DNA of 64,000 nt from Rapana venosa (Eukaryota; Mollusca; Gastropoda; Neogastropoda; Muricidae): assembly GCA_028751875.1 (NCBI GenBank), contig CM054145.1, positions 5,263,626 to 5,327,625 on the forward strand, written 5' to 3'. Both the position numbers and the translations under genes were made by a program. Shown here one piece after another: positions 10,586 to 21,385 of the stretch. The first letter of the stretch is position 1. Each line of letters starts with the position of its first letter. The notes beneath the pieces are model-generated. The model did no database searches, was not told the origin of the DNA, and saw only the letters and a program-made list of their open reading frames with translations.

Positions 10586-11336
10586 AGATGATCTGCCCCC
10601 CCCCCCTCCCACCTACCCCCACCTTTAAGTTTTTGGACCTATTTTCTTCTGAAGGCTTACCAAGGTATCAGCGACAGCAAACAGCACTGCTGGTGAAAGG
10701 CTTGCTTCTGACTTGCAACTTGGGGCCACAGACTTCATGGGCTCTGTTCAATTTTGTCAAATAACACTGAGTCTCATTTGGGGTTTTGGTGGTGGTAGTG
10801 GTCATTTGATATGTCTGCCCATCGTGTTCGACAATGACCTCCAAAACGCAGAGGTGGCAGCTGCTGTTTTGGAAATTGAGCAGAAATTTGATTACAGTGG
10901 GGATGCCTTGCCATAGTACACCCTACTCTCATGGCCAAGTGGGCATAAGGACAGTCAGCGTTGGAGATGTTCTCCAAAAGCCAACTAGCCCCCAGGGCTG
11001 CAGCACATAAGGACTGTGCAAGTCGAGCCTCCTAGTCAGAGAGTCATAGTCAATCACTACAGACTAAGCTGTAAAGTGGAAAGCCACTGATCATACAGCC
11101 TATCACTTTGCTGTTGCTCCCAGCATCAATGGTTAATCAAGTGCTGTGATAAAGCCCAGGTGCTGAAGGCATAGCTTTCTAACCATAATATACATGTACA
11201 GGGTTATCAGCATGGCCATACTTGTAAGCAATCCTTGTCTTTCTCGGGAGTACCTGACACTGGCGTATTTCGTTCAGCCCCAAAAGAACAGAGCACCCCC
11301 TATGCTGGAAAAGCGAGAAAAGCTGGTGGACTCTGG
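10586..11336 (+). other. 3' flank of the TRIM-C1q gene
   Basis: This probably includes the 3' UTR. No AATAAA signal is obvious close to the stop codon. There is a C-rich run at about 10596-10621 and no gene or repeat that I can name. Confidence 0.4.
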
Positions 11337-11772
11337 GGAAGAAAAAGCACCAGCATTGAGGATAACAATATGGGGAAGAAAAAGCACCAGCATTGAGGAT
11401 AACAATATGGGGAAGAAAAAGCACCAACATTGAGGATAACAATATGGGGAAGAAAAAGCACCAACATTGAGGATAACAATATGGGGAAGAAAAAGCACCA
11501 ACATTGAGGATAACAATATGGGGAAGAAAAAGCACCAACATTGAGGATAACAATGTGAGGGAAAGAAAAAGCACCAACATTGAGGATAACAATATGGGGA
11601 AGAAAAAGCACCAACATTGAGGATAACAATATGGGGAAGAAAAAGCACCAACATTGAGGATAACAATGTGAGGGAAAGAAAAAGCACCAACATTGAGGAT
11701 AACAATATGGGGAAGAAAAAGCACCAACATTGAGGATAACAATATGGGGAAGAAAAAGCACCACATTGAGGA
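11337..11772. repeat. 38-bp minisatellite
   Basis: About eleven copies of a 38-bp unit (core gaagaaaaagcaccaacatt then gaggataacaatatgggg). The first copies have cagcatt and two internal copies have a 40-bp form (aatgtgagggaaag). Because 38 is not a multiple of three, all minus-strand frames remain open and rotate, producing three long overlapping false ORFs. Confidence 0.95.
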
Positions 11773-11994
11773 TAATTATCCCATGAAGCGAGCTCTCTTC
11801 ATTATGAATGTACACATCACACACTGTCTATGGAAACCGAGTGAAAACATGGGGGTTGAAAAGCACTGTCCATTTCCTTGCCTATCCATTTTTTAAAGCA
11901 AAAAAACCAACAACAACAACAAAAAGTAACAGAGTCTTCAGATCAAGCCTGCCGTAAAGTGTAAACTGACAAGTGAGCTGACCAGGTCAAGTTT

Positions 11995-12310
11995 TATTAT
12001 ATTTATTTATACCACTTTAAGTCACAAGATTTCTCTGTGTGAAATTTGGGCTGCTCTCCCCAGGGAGAACGTGTCGCCACAAGAGCAGTGCCACCCTTTC
12101 TTTTGGTTGTTTTGGGGTTTTTTGTCTGCAACTGTATTTATTTCCCTATCAGAGTGGCTTTTTTCTAAGAATTTTGCCATGGGTTCTTTTACGTGCGCTG
12201 AATAATTTTGTGTAACACACAGGACCTCGGTTTAATGTCTCATCCGAAAGACTAGCGCCCAGACCACCACTCATGGTTTAATGGATGGGGGAAAATTTTC
12301 GGGCCCAAAC
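11995..12310 (-). mobile_element. SINE family 2 copy
   Basis: Its reverse complement carries ggcgctagtctttcggatga, agcgcacgtaaaag, tctgatagggaaataaatac and gtggcgacacgttctccc in the same order as the element at 531-905 and the half-copy at 2390-2500. The head at the right end is incomplete. Confidence 0.6.
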
Positions 12311-13261
12311 GGGATTAGTTGTGCAAGTTGTGTACATTGCAAACTATTCACTTTTTCCTGATTTGCTCGAAAGTACTGGACACATTTTTGTACATTCCAA
12401 GTGGCGGCCAGTGGGCAAGCCTCAGGCAGAATTACAAACACAGGAGAAGACCAGGCACTGTACACCCCACCCAGTTAGGTAACACAGAGAGAAGAGAAGT
12501 CAACATTCTGTAGAAAATGTGCGTGGTCATCTCACGTAAAGAATAAATTTGACACCGACCAGCACGAACATTTAATTCACTGACTGCGCTTTTTTTTCTT
12601 TTTTTTGAACATAAGAGTACAGTTGTGCATACACAGAGAAAAAAATGACTGCTCATAGTGCAGCTGAACTAAAATTGAAAATGTCTTAAAAGTAGCCCAA
12701 CTAACAGCACATTTAGGTATTTTTGATGTGGCAAAAAGGATAGTTTTTAACTTGTGACCCTAGTTAGATATCAGTTTCTGTAGAAAGTACAAGCAAATTA
12801 TTGTGGTTGGCAGCCCTGCCAAATCAATCAGATCGCACATTTTTCATACCTTAAAGTACACAATGCAACAAACATGGTAGTGAGTACACTCCACCTTGTG
12901 ACTGCTCCTAAAACATTCTGAAGAAATCGGAACCATACCGACCTATGTAGGTATGTTCTACGTTTAAAAAAAAGGAAGTTTGATGGAGAGCTGTTTGTCC
13001 CCAGACAATGATTTATCAAAGCTTTTTTTTTTTGGGGGGGGGGGGGGGGGGGGAGTACTGCTAAGCTAGTGTGGAGGCAAGCGACTAAGAGTATGAACAT
13101 TCCAAGAAAAAGTGTTTGGCAGTTTCACAAGAATTGTTGCGAGCACAAGCTGAATTGTCAAGTTGACATCTTTCATTCAAATCACCCTTTAGTAATAAAA
13201 AAGGAAACCCCGAGTATTTGTTGCTTCCCTTTCCCACAGTAGGGACTGCAGTATCTAAGCT
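12311..13261. other. Intergenic sequence without recognised feature
   Basis: I see only a T/G homopolymer block at about 13023-13053. The short reading frames show no family resemblance. Confidence 0.4.
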
Positions 13262-13640
13262 AGAAAGACGTCATTTTTAATTGAATGTGTAATTAGATAA
13301 AGATGACTTCAGCTAGTTGTAGCGAGCAGAATGACATCATTTCAATAGAATTAAGAAAAGATAATTGTCAGAAAGATGACTTAAGCCAGTCTTAGTGAAC
13401 AGAATGATGTCATTTCAATTGAATGTAATAATAGATAATTGTCTGAAAGAGGACTTAAGCTAGCTAGCCTTAGTGAACAGAATGATGTCATTTCAATTGA
13501 ATGTAATAATGGCTAATTGTCAGAAAGATGACTTAAGCTAGTCTTAGTGAACAGAATGGTGTCATTTCAACTGAATGTAATAATGGATAATTGTCAAAAA
13601 GATGACTTAAAGCTAGCCTTAATCAAGTTAATGAACAGAA
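13262..13640. repeat. Tandem array, about 75-bp unit
   Basis: Five copies of a unit with agaaagatgacttaagc, cttagtgaacagaatg and tgtcatttcaattgaatg, each ending in taattgtc. Copies differ by small indels and substitutions. The last copy is interrupted near 13620. Confidence 0.9.
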
Positions 13641-13979
13641 TGAAGACACCACTGTATTGTAGAACTACTGTGTGATTAATTTAAGTAGTGCACTGTGGTT
13701 AGGTGGGTAACCTAGATCGTGTAGGTTTTTAGTTGAAAAGTATTTTATTTATGGTGCATTTGTCTCGTGCTTACTGTGGCATTACTTGTTCTTCCATTCA
13801 CACGACATGTTGGTTTTGTTTTGTGAAAGGCAATCAAACAGCAATCAAAGACTTTTCCCCCCAAAATCCTTTTTATCAGTCAGTAAGTTTTCTCTCCTGT
13901 AACCATCATCACCCAACTACGCACACATCTGAGTCTGTACTGACTGTATTATTTTGTTTTCTCTTCTCTAAAAACTGTG

Positions 13980-14275
13980 GGGGCGTGATAGCTCAGTGAT
14001 CAGACCACTCACTTTCCCCAGCCAAGGTTAAGCAGCATCAAGTGTGATTACCACTTGAATGGGTGACCATTTGCGTGCCTTGGCTTCAGTACAGTCTCCC
14101 AGTTCACCCAGCTGTAAATGGGTACCTGCTCTCTTTAGGGTCAGGGAAGCTAAAGCAGCGAGGGAGAGAAGATGGGCACCACCCTCAAAATGCTGGCCTC
14201 TTTTAGAAGTTGAGGTGTCTGATGCTTCACTCCCCTACAACCACATAGGTTACAGGACATCTTTACCCTCTTAAC
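13980..14275 (+). mobile_element. 5S rRNA-derived SINE (SINE3-like)
   Basis: At 14025-14085 the sequence ggttaagcagcat, then ttaccacttgaatgggtgac resembles the internal promoter of 5S rRNA (box A, intermediate element, box C). A tRNA-like stretch (gatagctcagtgatcagacc) precedes it. The tail (tgaggtgtctgatgcttcac, ccacataggttacagg) is shared with the copy at 44858-45118 and with a tail-only piece at 38690-38765. Confidence 0.7.
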
Positions 14276-14504
14276 AACTATCACCCAGCTAGCACACATC
14301 TGAGTGTTTTTTCCCACCACTTTCTTGTACTATTGATTGCTTGAGGAAATACAATGTATTGAACTGAAATTCTTTTTCTTTCCCCTACAAGTTGCGAGAA
14401 ACTGAACCAGTTTCATGGTTATGTGGGTCTGACAAACTGAACAAAAAAATGGTCCTGCCAGTTGTTCATGTGGCTTTTTTCCTTCCTTTTTTTTTTGGTA
14501 AGGT

Positions 14505-14725
14505 ATTTTGGATACAGCCAAAATTAAATGGGAAAAAAATGCTGCTTCTGTAAATTTGGCTGAAAATAAATGGGGAGAAAACATGTTGCTGCTTCTGTAA
14601 ATTTGAAACATGTTGCTACTTCTTTAAATTTGGCTGAAATTAGATGGGGAAAAAATGTTGCCGCTTCTTTAAATTTGGCTGAAATTAGATGGGAAAAAAT
14701 GCCGCTGCTTCTGTAAATTTGGCGT
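14505..14725. repeat. Tandem array, about 42-bp unit
   Basis: About five copies of a unit with tgctgcttctgtaaatttgg then ctgaaattagatggg and an A run of varying length. The two minus-strand ORFs over it are by-products of the array. Confidence 0.85.
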
Positions 14726-14924
14726 AACAAGGGAAACGATTTGTCCATGATATGATTTGTTTTGTTGGTTTGTGGTTTTTGTTGTCAACTTTTTTAAGGA
14801 AGTGGTGGGGCTTGGTGTTGTTTGCCTTGGGGTTTTTTGGTTTGCTTTTCTTAAATGGAAAGCCGTTAAGGTTTTGGAAAGTTTCTTATTCCATGTGTTT
14901 TGGATTTGTTTTCATTGTTTATGC

Positions 14925-15030
14925 CTACTCATTTTTGGGCAAATGTACATAGTATGCCAGGTTTATGCCTACTCATTTTTTAGCAATGTATATATGCAAT
15001 GCTTATGCCTACTCATTTTTGAGCAAATGT
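14925..15030. repeat. Short tandem repeat, about 43-bp unit, three copies
   Basis: The phrase tatgcctactcatttttg and variants, followed by an agcaaatgtac-like segment, occurs three times. Confidence 0.75.
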
Positions 15031-15419
15031 ACTACATAATAAGAAGAAAAAAAAGTTATTTGTAAGAAATATTTTGGTAAGAAACGAGCTGGTTCGGCAG
15101 TGTGCATGTCGTTTCTTAGGTTTAAGGGTCATACTCTTTTTCAATGGTTTTCTTTTTGTCTGTTCTTTGGTACCCTGTTTAGTTGCTTTGCTAGTGCATT
15201 TCATTTTTGGAGTGGCTTGTGTTTTGGTGGCAGAGGGTAAAATCATATTCTGTTCTTGCTGTTGTTTGCTTTTAGCGTTCCTTGGCTAGAGCTGTGAGGC
15301 TCACCGATGGTCAGATTATGTGATCGCAAATGTTAACTCACGGTTAAGGTAGCAGCATACCACCTTCGGGGAGGATGTCTGAACGCAACACCAGTGTGCC
15401 AAGCATTTTTTTTTTTTAA

Positions 15420-16195
15420 CTTCGTCATCCATTTGTACAGGCACAAAATGGCCTACTCTTCATAAAGGTGGAACAGGTTTTAACATGTGCACAGGATGTT
15501 CTTTGTGTGTTTGAACATGAGACCTCGGTTTCTAGTCTCATCCAAGGGACTTTCGGGGGGGGGGGGGGGGAGGAGGGGAGTCAGCATGATGTTAACTCCA
15601 GGAAGGGGGGGGGGGGGGGGGGGAGGAAGGGGGAGTCAGCACTGATGTTAACTCCAGGAAGGGGGGGGGGGGAAGGAGGGGAGTCAGCACTGATGTTAAC
15701 TCCAGGAAGGGGGGGGGGGGGGGGGGGGGAAGGAGGGGAGTCAGCACTGATGTTAACTCCAGGAGAGGGGGGGGGGGAAGGAGGGGAGTCAGCACTGATG
15801 TTAACTCCAGGAAGGGGGGGAGGAGGGGAGTCAGCACTGATGTTAACTCCAGGAAGGGGGGGGGGGGAAGGAGGGGAGTCAGCACTGATGTTAACTCCAG
15901 GAAGGGGGGGGGGGGGGGGGGGGTCAGCACTGATGTTAACTCCAGGAAGGGGGGGGGGGGTCAGCACTGATGTTAACTCCAGGAAGGGGGGGGGGGGGGT
16001 CAGCACTGATGTTAACTCCAGGAAGGGGGGGGGGGGGGTCAGCACTGATGTTAACTCCAGGAAGGGGGGGGGGGGAGTCAGCACTGATGTTAACTCCAGG
16101 AAGGGGGGGGGAATCCCCTTGAACAGGCACCTCAGTGACAGTTTGAATCTGGTCGGTGGGATCAAGAGCGCACTGTTCTACCACTAGGCTATGCC
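15420..16195 (-). mobile_element. SINE family 1 copy with internal G-rich minisatellite
   Basis: The left part (ggcctactcttcataaagg, ttttaacatgtgcacaggat) and right part (aatccccttgaacaggcac, and a head-like aagagcgcactgttctacca) match the family 1 SINE at 181-535. In that reference copy the motif gtcagcactaatgttaactc occurs once, between them. Here the equivalent segment, with a G run, is repeated about twelve times from 15555 to 16110. The poly-G lengths vary from copy to copy. The long G/P-rich ORFs on both strands are artefacts. Confidence 0.8.
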
Positions 16196-16447
16196 GCCCC
16201 CTTGTTGCTCTTATTTGCAGAGTGTTAGTAGCACCGATTTTTGTACGTTACTCGCAGTCATTACTTGAAACACTGAGACTGAAGAGTCATGTCTTGAGTT
16301 TACTTGGTTTTAAAAATGGTTGCCAAATGAACAGCTGATGATTTCTGGTCCTTCATGCAGACATAACACACAATCTGTGCGACGCTCCACCCCATAGTGA
16401 GTCACATTACTCTGCAGGTAAATTTTTAGCTATCGGCATGTTATTAA

Positions 16448-17441
16448 CCTCTCAACTGCCCAGTGCAAGTGCACCCTATATGCTGGGGAATAAAATTCCT
16501 ATGTACCACTGCTATGTTCATATCCCTCTTACTCAGAAATTACTACCTGAATAATCCTGATAGTCGACCCAATGACAGTATATATATGGTAGATTGCTTC
16601 GAGGCAAGCTCAAATTGATATTTTAGTGATTTCACTGCGAAAATATATTTAAAATCGACAAAAAATACACTTTCTTCATCACCACTGTCATTCTGAGTAC
16701 CCCCCATCTCAGTAATGTCAAACATAAGTCCAGGCTAAATCTCATTCATTTTTTTAGAACGCATGATCTCCTAAATCATACACAATCGTTTTTCATCACT
16801 GTCAGGTAAAATAAAGTTTTATTTGCCACTTTTTCAGCTGTGTAAAGCTATTGATACCTTCAACAAGAAGTGTCAGCCACTTTGAACAAGAACTGCCCAA
16901 GCAGTCATGCATATAAACACAAAATACGAGCTAAAAAATGATTGTTTTTGCCACAGTTTTTGCAGCTGGATGTTGCCAAGCAACAGGAAAGTGATCCCCA
17001 CTAATTTTGGAGTTCTTTCCCTTTAACTATGGAGGCACCGTGGTCGAGTAGTTTAGGCGGTCAACTCGTGATCCAGAGGTCTCGGGTTCGATCCCCGCTC
17101 GGCTCGGTGTTGTGTCCTTGGGAAAGACACTTTACTCCTATTTTCCTCACTCCACCCAGGTGTACAAGTGGGTACCAGCTCTGCTGGGGAAGTATCTGGC
17201 GACAGACTAGCGTCCTGTTACAGGGGTGGTGAAAAACCATCAGTTCGCTTAACGCTACAGAAACCGGGATAAGCTCCGGCTCTATGGGCCTTCTGGCTCG
17301 AAAGAACATACTTTCCCTTTAACTATAGTCAAGGAAGCTGGCTTGTTTACTTCGGTTCGACACCCCAGAAATTTTCCGGGTTGTATGCTATAGGGTGCAC
17401 ATTTAGCCCCGGAAATATTCCGGGGTGGGGCAGTCTAGTGG
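16448..17441 (-). mobile_element. piggyBac-like non-autonomous element, copy A (carries a nested SINE)
   Basis: The element is flanked by TTAA at 16444-16447 and 17442-17445. The inner ends are related inverted repeats: cctctcaactgccc on the left, and ccactagactgcccc as the reverse complement of the right. TGCACCCTATA occurs inside both. TTAA target duplication with CC-starting ends is the piggyBac pattern. Minus-strand sequence retains a decayed acidic frame (TQNDSGDEESVFF), compatible with a transposase N-terminus. About 700 bp remain once the SINE at 17031-17311 is discounted. The inverted partner is at 19665-20337. Confidence 0.75.
17031..17311 (+). mobile_element. tRNA-derived SINE, family 4, copy 1 with perfect 15-bp target duplication
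   Basis: The head has an A box (tggtcgagtagtttaggcgg) and a B box (GGTTCGATCCC), and the body ends in tctggctcgaaagaacatac. The target duplication tttccctttaactat is at 17016-17030 and 17312-17326. A second, nearly identical copy is at 38154-38438; I see about four base differences over 280 bp, so both are young. Confidence 0.9.
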
Positions 17442-17679
17442 TTAATAATCTGCAATAAAAAGGCTATTCAATGCAAAAAAACTAAAAATCAGACAATTCT
17501 ATGAAAAGATATTACTAGCTCAAATGCTAGACACCAGAAAGCAACAAACTGACAAGTTTTACCTTGTTACAGATGATCTGAGTGAGGGCTAAATTGTTTT
17601 TGAAACACGTTTTTAAAACAAAAGGAAACAAACTTATGCCTCGATACTTCATTACAAGGTAGAACAGTGGCTATAGTGT

Positions 17680-17789
17680 TTATAATCAATCAAAATCTCA
17701 ATCACAACCTGACCTCCACCTGCTTAAAATGACTCCTAGCAGAAAAGTGGGTCAGGTGCAAAGCGACTCATTTTGTGGTGGAGTGTCAC
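17680..17789. repeat. Dispersed repeat adjoining the 34-bp array
   Basis: The segment with ctcctagcagaaaagtgggt and gtggtggagtgtcaca is closely matched in reverse complement at about 46050-46150 (acttttccaccaggagccat, gtgacactccgccacaac). The 34-bp array begins immediately after it here, but there is no array at the 46 kb copy. Confidence 0.65.
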
Positions 17790-18600
17790 ATTTCTTCCTG
17801 TATGTAGACATAAGACGTTTGACTTTTCTTCCTGTATGTAGACGTAACACGTTTGACTTTTCTTCCTGTATGTAGACATAACACGTTTGACTTTTCTTCC
17901 TGTATGTACATAGCACGTTTGACTTTTCTTCCTGTATGTAGACATAACACATTTGGTTTTCTTCCTGTATGTAGACATAGCACGTTTGACTTTTCTTCCT
18001 GTATGTAGACATAGCACGTTTGACTTTTCTTCCTGTATGTAGACATAGCACGTTTGACTTTTCTTCCTGTATGTAGACATAGCACGTTTGACTTTTCTTC
18101 CTGTATGTAGACATAACACATTTGGTTTTCTTCCTGTATGTACATAGCACGTTTGACTTTCCTTCCTGTATGTAGACGTAGCACGTTTGACTTTCCTTCC
18201 TGTATGTAGACGTAGCACGTTTGACTTTCCTTCCTGTATGTAGACATAACACGTTTGACTTTTCTTCCTGTATGTAGACATAACACGTTTGACTTTCCTT
18301 CCTGTATGTAGACATAACACGTTTGACTTTTCTTCCTGTATGTAGACATAACACGTTTGACTTTTCTTCCTGTATGTAGACATAACACGTTTGACTTTTC
18401 TTCCTGTATGTAGACATAACACGTTTGACTTTTCTTCCTGTATGTAGACATAACACGTTTGACTTTTCTTCCTGTATGTAGACATAACACATTTGACTTT
18501 TCTTCCTTTATGCAGGACGTTAACATAACACATGATTTGACTTTTCTTCCTTTATGCAGGACATAAACATAACACACAATTTGATTTTTCTTCCTGTATG
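17790..18600. repeat. 34-bp minisatellite
   Basis: More than twenty copies of a 34-bp unit (core cttcctgtatgtagacataa then cacgtttgactttt). Variants gacatagcac, gacgtagcac and a shortened tgtacatagc form cluster locally, which indicates recent local homogenisation. The last three copies are more diverged (tttatgcaggacg). Three overlapping long minus-strand ORFs rich in TGRKVKR are artefacts, since 34 is not a multiple of three. Confidence 0.95.
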
Positions 18601-19664
18601 CAAAGTACATGATTTACACATATTCATGATGTATAATTCAGACTGATCTACAAGACTTATGGAACATTTTTTTGGTAGGAAATCTTTTTTTTTTCTCTCT
18701 CTCAGTGGATCAGGTTATATTACATGCTTTCTAAGAAAAGTATTGATGTTCTAATTTCTTTTCTTTAAAAATAAAAAAATTCTGCATTTAGAGTAATGTT
18801 TGAATATTCTGAAAAAAGCCAATCTATAAAAAAACAACTCAAATATTTTCTTTTGGTTTTGTTTAAGTCGATTTCTCTAAGAAAGAAGCTTTAGAGGAAA
18901 CTAAATACATATGAATTTGAAGATTTCTTTCGTTTTTCAAAATAAAACTGGAAACATTTCTCTTTTAATAAAGATTAGTTTCAGAATTCTTTGGTGTTAT
19001 CTTATTTTGTATGTATGTATGTACGTATCATAGATGTCAATGATGGAATTTCAATTTGGGAAAGGGGGTGGGAGGGTTTAGGAGGACAGCTTACCCCCCC
19101 CCCCTCCCTCTCCCCCTTTCTCGAAAAAGCAGGGGGCACAGCGCCCCCCAAAGCTAAAGCATTTTTACGCTTAAAGCATTTAACATTTCATCTCCTGACA
19201 AAACAGTATAGTCAGGAAAGAACAGTGTGCTACACTTTGAAATGAAATGGCTGTAGGCAGAAACCAAAAGTACAGATATCACTTATCACATCTGCTTTCA
19301 CAAAGTACAAAATCCGTAAACAAAATCGTGTTAAGACAAGCATTAACACCAGCTGAGCTGATCTTTTGTTGCTTTTTCTTTTATTTGTTATATAGCAGAT
19401 CTTGAGGAAGGTGGTTTTCATTGGTCCATGGGACAAGTGAAGGTGAAAGTGAAAGGTGGGTGGTATAAGATCCACAGTATCGAATCTGGGCCGGGCTATG
19501 TTGGAACTTCGTAACTGGCTACAGCTTCACATTTGTCCACCCACTACTGCCTGCAGGCCGATAGATACCCTTTATCACATGCTCAGCAAAACCACTTGAT
19601 GTGTTTGTTGCTACTTCGGTAATCTAGTCCCTGAACTCTGCTTTCATCAGTTCTACAGCATTAA
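18601..19664. other. Intergenic sequence without recognised feature
   Basis: AT-rich, with a C run near 19096-19106. No family resemblance found in any frame. Confidence 0.4.
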
Positions 19665-20337
19665 CTGCTTCACTGCCCCTGCCCAGAAATTTTCCGGGGC
19701 GAAATGTGCACTCTATACGGCAACAACCTGGAAAAATTGGCCAGTTTTCTTGACTACAGTTAAAGGGAAAGAACTCCAAAATTAGTGGAAATCTCCTTTT
19801 GCTTGGCAACATTTGACTGCAAAAATGTGGCTAAAGCGATCATTTTTTTAGCTCATATTTTTTTGTTATTTTGCATAGCTGCTTGGACTGTTCTTGTTCA
19901 AAATGGCTGACTCTTCTGATTGAAAGCATCAATGACTTTACACAGCTGAAGAAGTGGCAAATGAGACTTTAGATGATCCTGACAGTGATGAAAATGACTT
20001 GTATGATTCAGTGAAGATGAAAAAACGAGCGAGATTTTGCTTCGAATTATGTGTGATGCTATTGCAATAAAGATAGGGAGAGGGGTACTCAGAATGACAG
20101 AAGTGATGAAGAAAGTGCTTTTTCATCTATTTTTTAAATTTTTTTAAAAGTAAAATTAACAGGCCAACTACTTTGACCTTGCCTGAAAGCAATCTATATT
20201 ATATTACTTTCACTGGACAGAATATCAGGATAATTCTTCACATAGTTTCTGAATTATAGGGACATGAACACAGCAAGCAGTAAATAAGAACTATATCCCC
20301 AGCATATAGGGTGCGCTTGCACTCAGCAGTAAAGAGG
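19665..20337 (+). mobile_element. piggyBac-like non-autonomous element, copy B (inverted, SINE-free)
   Basis: This copy is inverted relative to copy A. The left end follows TTAA at 19661-19664; the right end reaches agcagtaaagagg and is followed by TTTA, probably a mutated TTAA. The stretch cagttaaagggaaagaactc is the reverse complement of the sequence into which the family 4 SINE inserted in copy A, so it shows the empty site. A plus-strand segment at 19900-20025 reads an ATG with MADSSD and later DDPDSDENDLYDS, an acidic N-terminus like those of piggyBac transposases, with stops between. Confidence 0.72.
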
Positions 20338-21057
20338 TTTACCCTCCTGACCCTTACGACTTAGTGCTTACAACTATGACTAAGAGAATCGCGCCAAAGA
20401 GAAGTTACTCTGCAGATGATGTACACAAAAAAGTACAAATACTTTCTTTTTTAATCACCAACTGCATAAAATTGATGAATCAATTCCAAATACATCACTG
20501 CACCTAAAAAGGTAACTGTTTTCCCTTTGTAGTAACTGGTACAGGGGAAGAAAAAAATCAAAGTCAGCAAGCAGAGGATCATTGCTCATAACAAGGTCAC
20601 AATAGACTTCAGACTTGCTCTCTTCCGTATTTCTTCAAGAGTTTAAACCTCCAAAAACAAACTTACCAGCAATAGCAAGTCTGAAAATCGATTTTAGAAG
20701 TTTCACTATGTGCCGATGTTCCCTCAAAAAATATACTGCATGGTGACTAGAGTATCTATACCCCCACCTTTTGCTGGAAAAAATACCTGTTGAACTATCT
20801 ACATTTCTTCCAGGTCTATCAATTACTATTTGCTACTACACCCCCCCCCCTCCCCCCTAAAATTGTGTTTGTGTTGCCCTTTGTTCAGTTCTAAACAACT
20901 TTCATTCAACATGTATTATTCAAATATGCATGACAAAACGAATAACACACCCCTGAAAATATGAACATTTTTCTTTTTCTCTCTGTTAATTTACTAGTAG
21001 TAGTGTAATGTATAGTGCAGAACTGCACCAGTATAAGGGTTAAAAAATTTTTTTTAT
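20338..21057. other. Intergenic sequence without recognised feature
   Basis: I see a C run near 20840-20860 and nothing that can be named. Confidence 0.35.
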
Positions 21058-21385
21058 AACAGTCAGACGGCAAAAATGAGCTGAAAAGACAAAGTACCAA
21101 ACGAACAAGTCCTCATTTCACTAGGAATCCCAAAAGAACTATTAAAAACGGCCAAAATTCTTAAACTGCCATATTCTGGACATATAACAAGACATGAGAG
21201 TCCACCCAAAACAGGGAGAGTGGAAGGAAAGAAAGAGGTAATGGAAGACCCAGACATCAATGGACAGATGATGATGTCAAAGACTGGACAGGCAGTAAGC
21301 TAGCAGAGTGTGTGTATGCCCAAGACAGATCAACTTGTAAGATCTATGGCACGTCACCCTCCGTTTTGGGACAGCACCCATAAAC
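21058..21385 (+). mobile_element. RTE-like LINE, 3' fragment
   Basis: Frames across the stretch give GRPRHQWTDDDVKDW (one extra base), SKLAECVYAQDRST and before it a decayed FGHITRH-like segment, the C-terminal tail typical of RTE-type reverse transcriptases. Frameshifts and stops are present and there is no 5' part. Confidence 0.6.

Noticed and set aside
11179..11824. Three long minus-strand ORFs (143-195 codons) rich in SSMLVLF/NVGAFSS
   Set aside because: They run through the 38-bp array, whose period keeps all frames open; the repeated peptide is a by-product.
15468..16187. Gly-rich plus-strand ORF of 239 codons and Pro-rich minus-strand ORFs
   Set aside because: Produced by the poly-G minisatellite inside a SINE; poly-G length is also unreliable in sequencing.
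17031..17110. Functional tRNA gene
   Set aside because: A and B boxes are present but a 200-bp body, target duplications and a second copy show it is a SINE head. The same holds for the heads near 500, 540 and 37300.
11337..18600. Possible CRISPR array
   Set aside because: The tandem units are contiguous without unique spacers, there are no cas genes, and the genome is eukaryotic.
17736..18610. Three minus-strand ORFs of 246-274 codons with TGRKVKR repeats
   Set aside because: These are artefacts of the 34-bp minisatellite in three rotating frames; there is no start context or domain.
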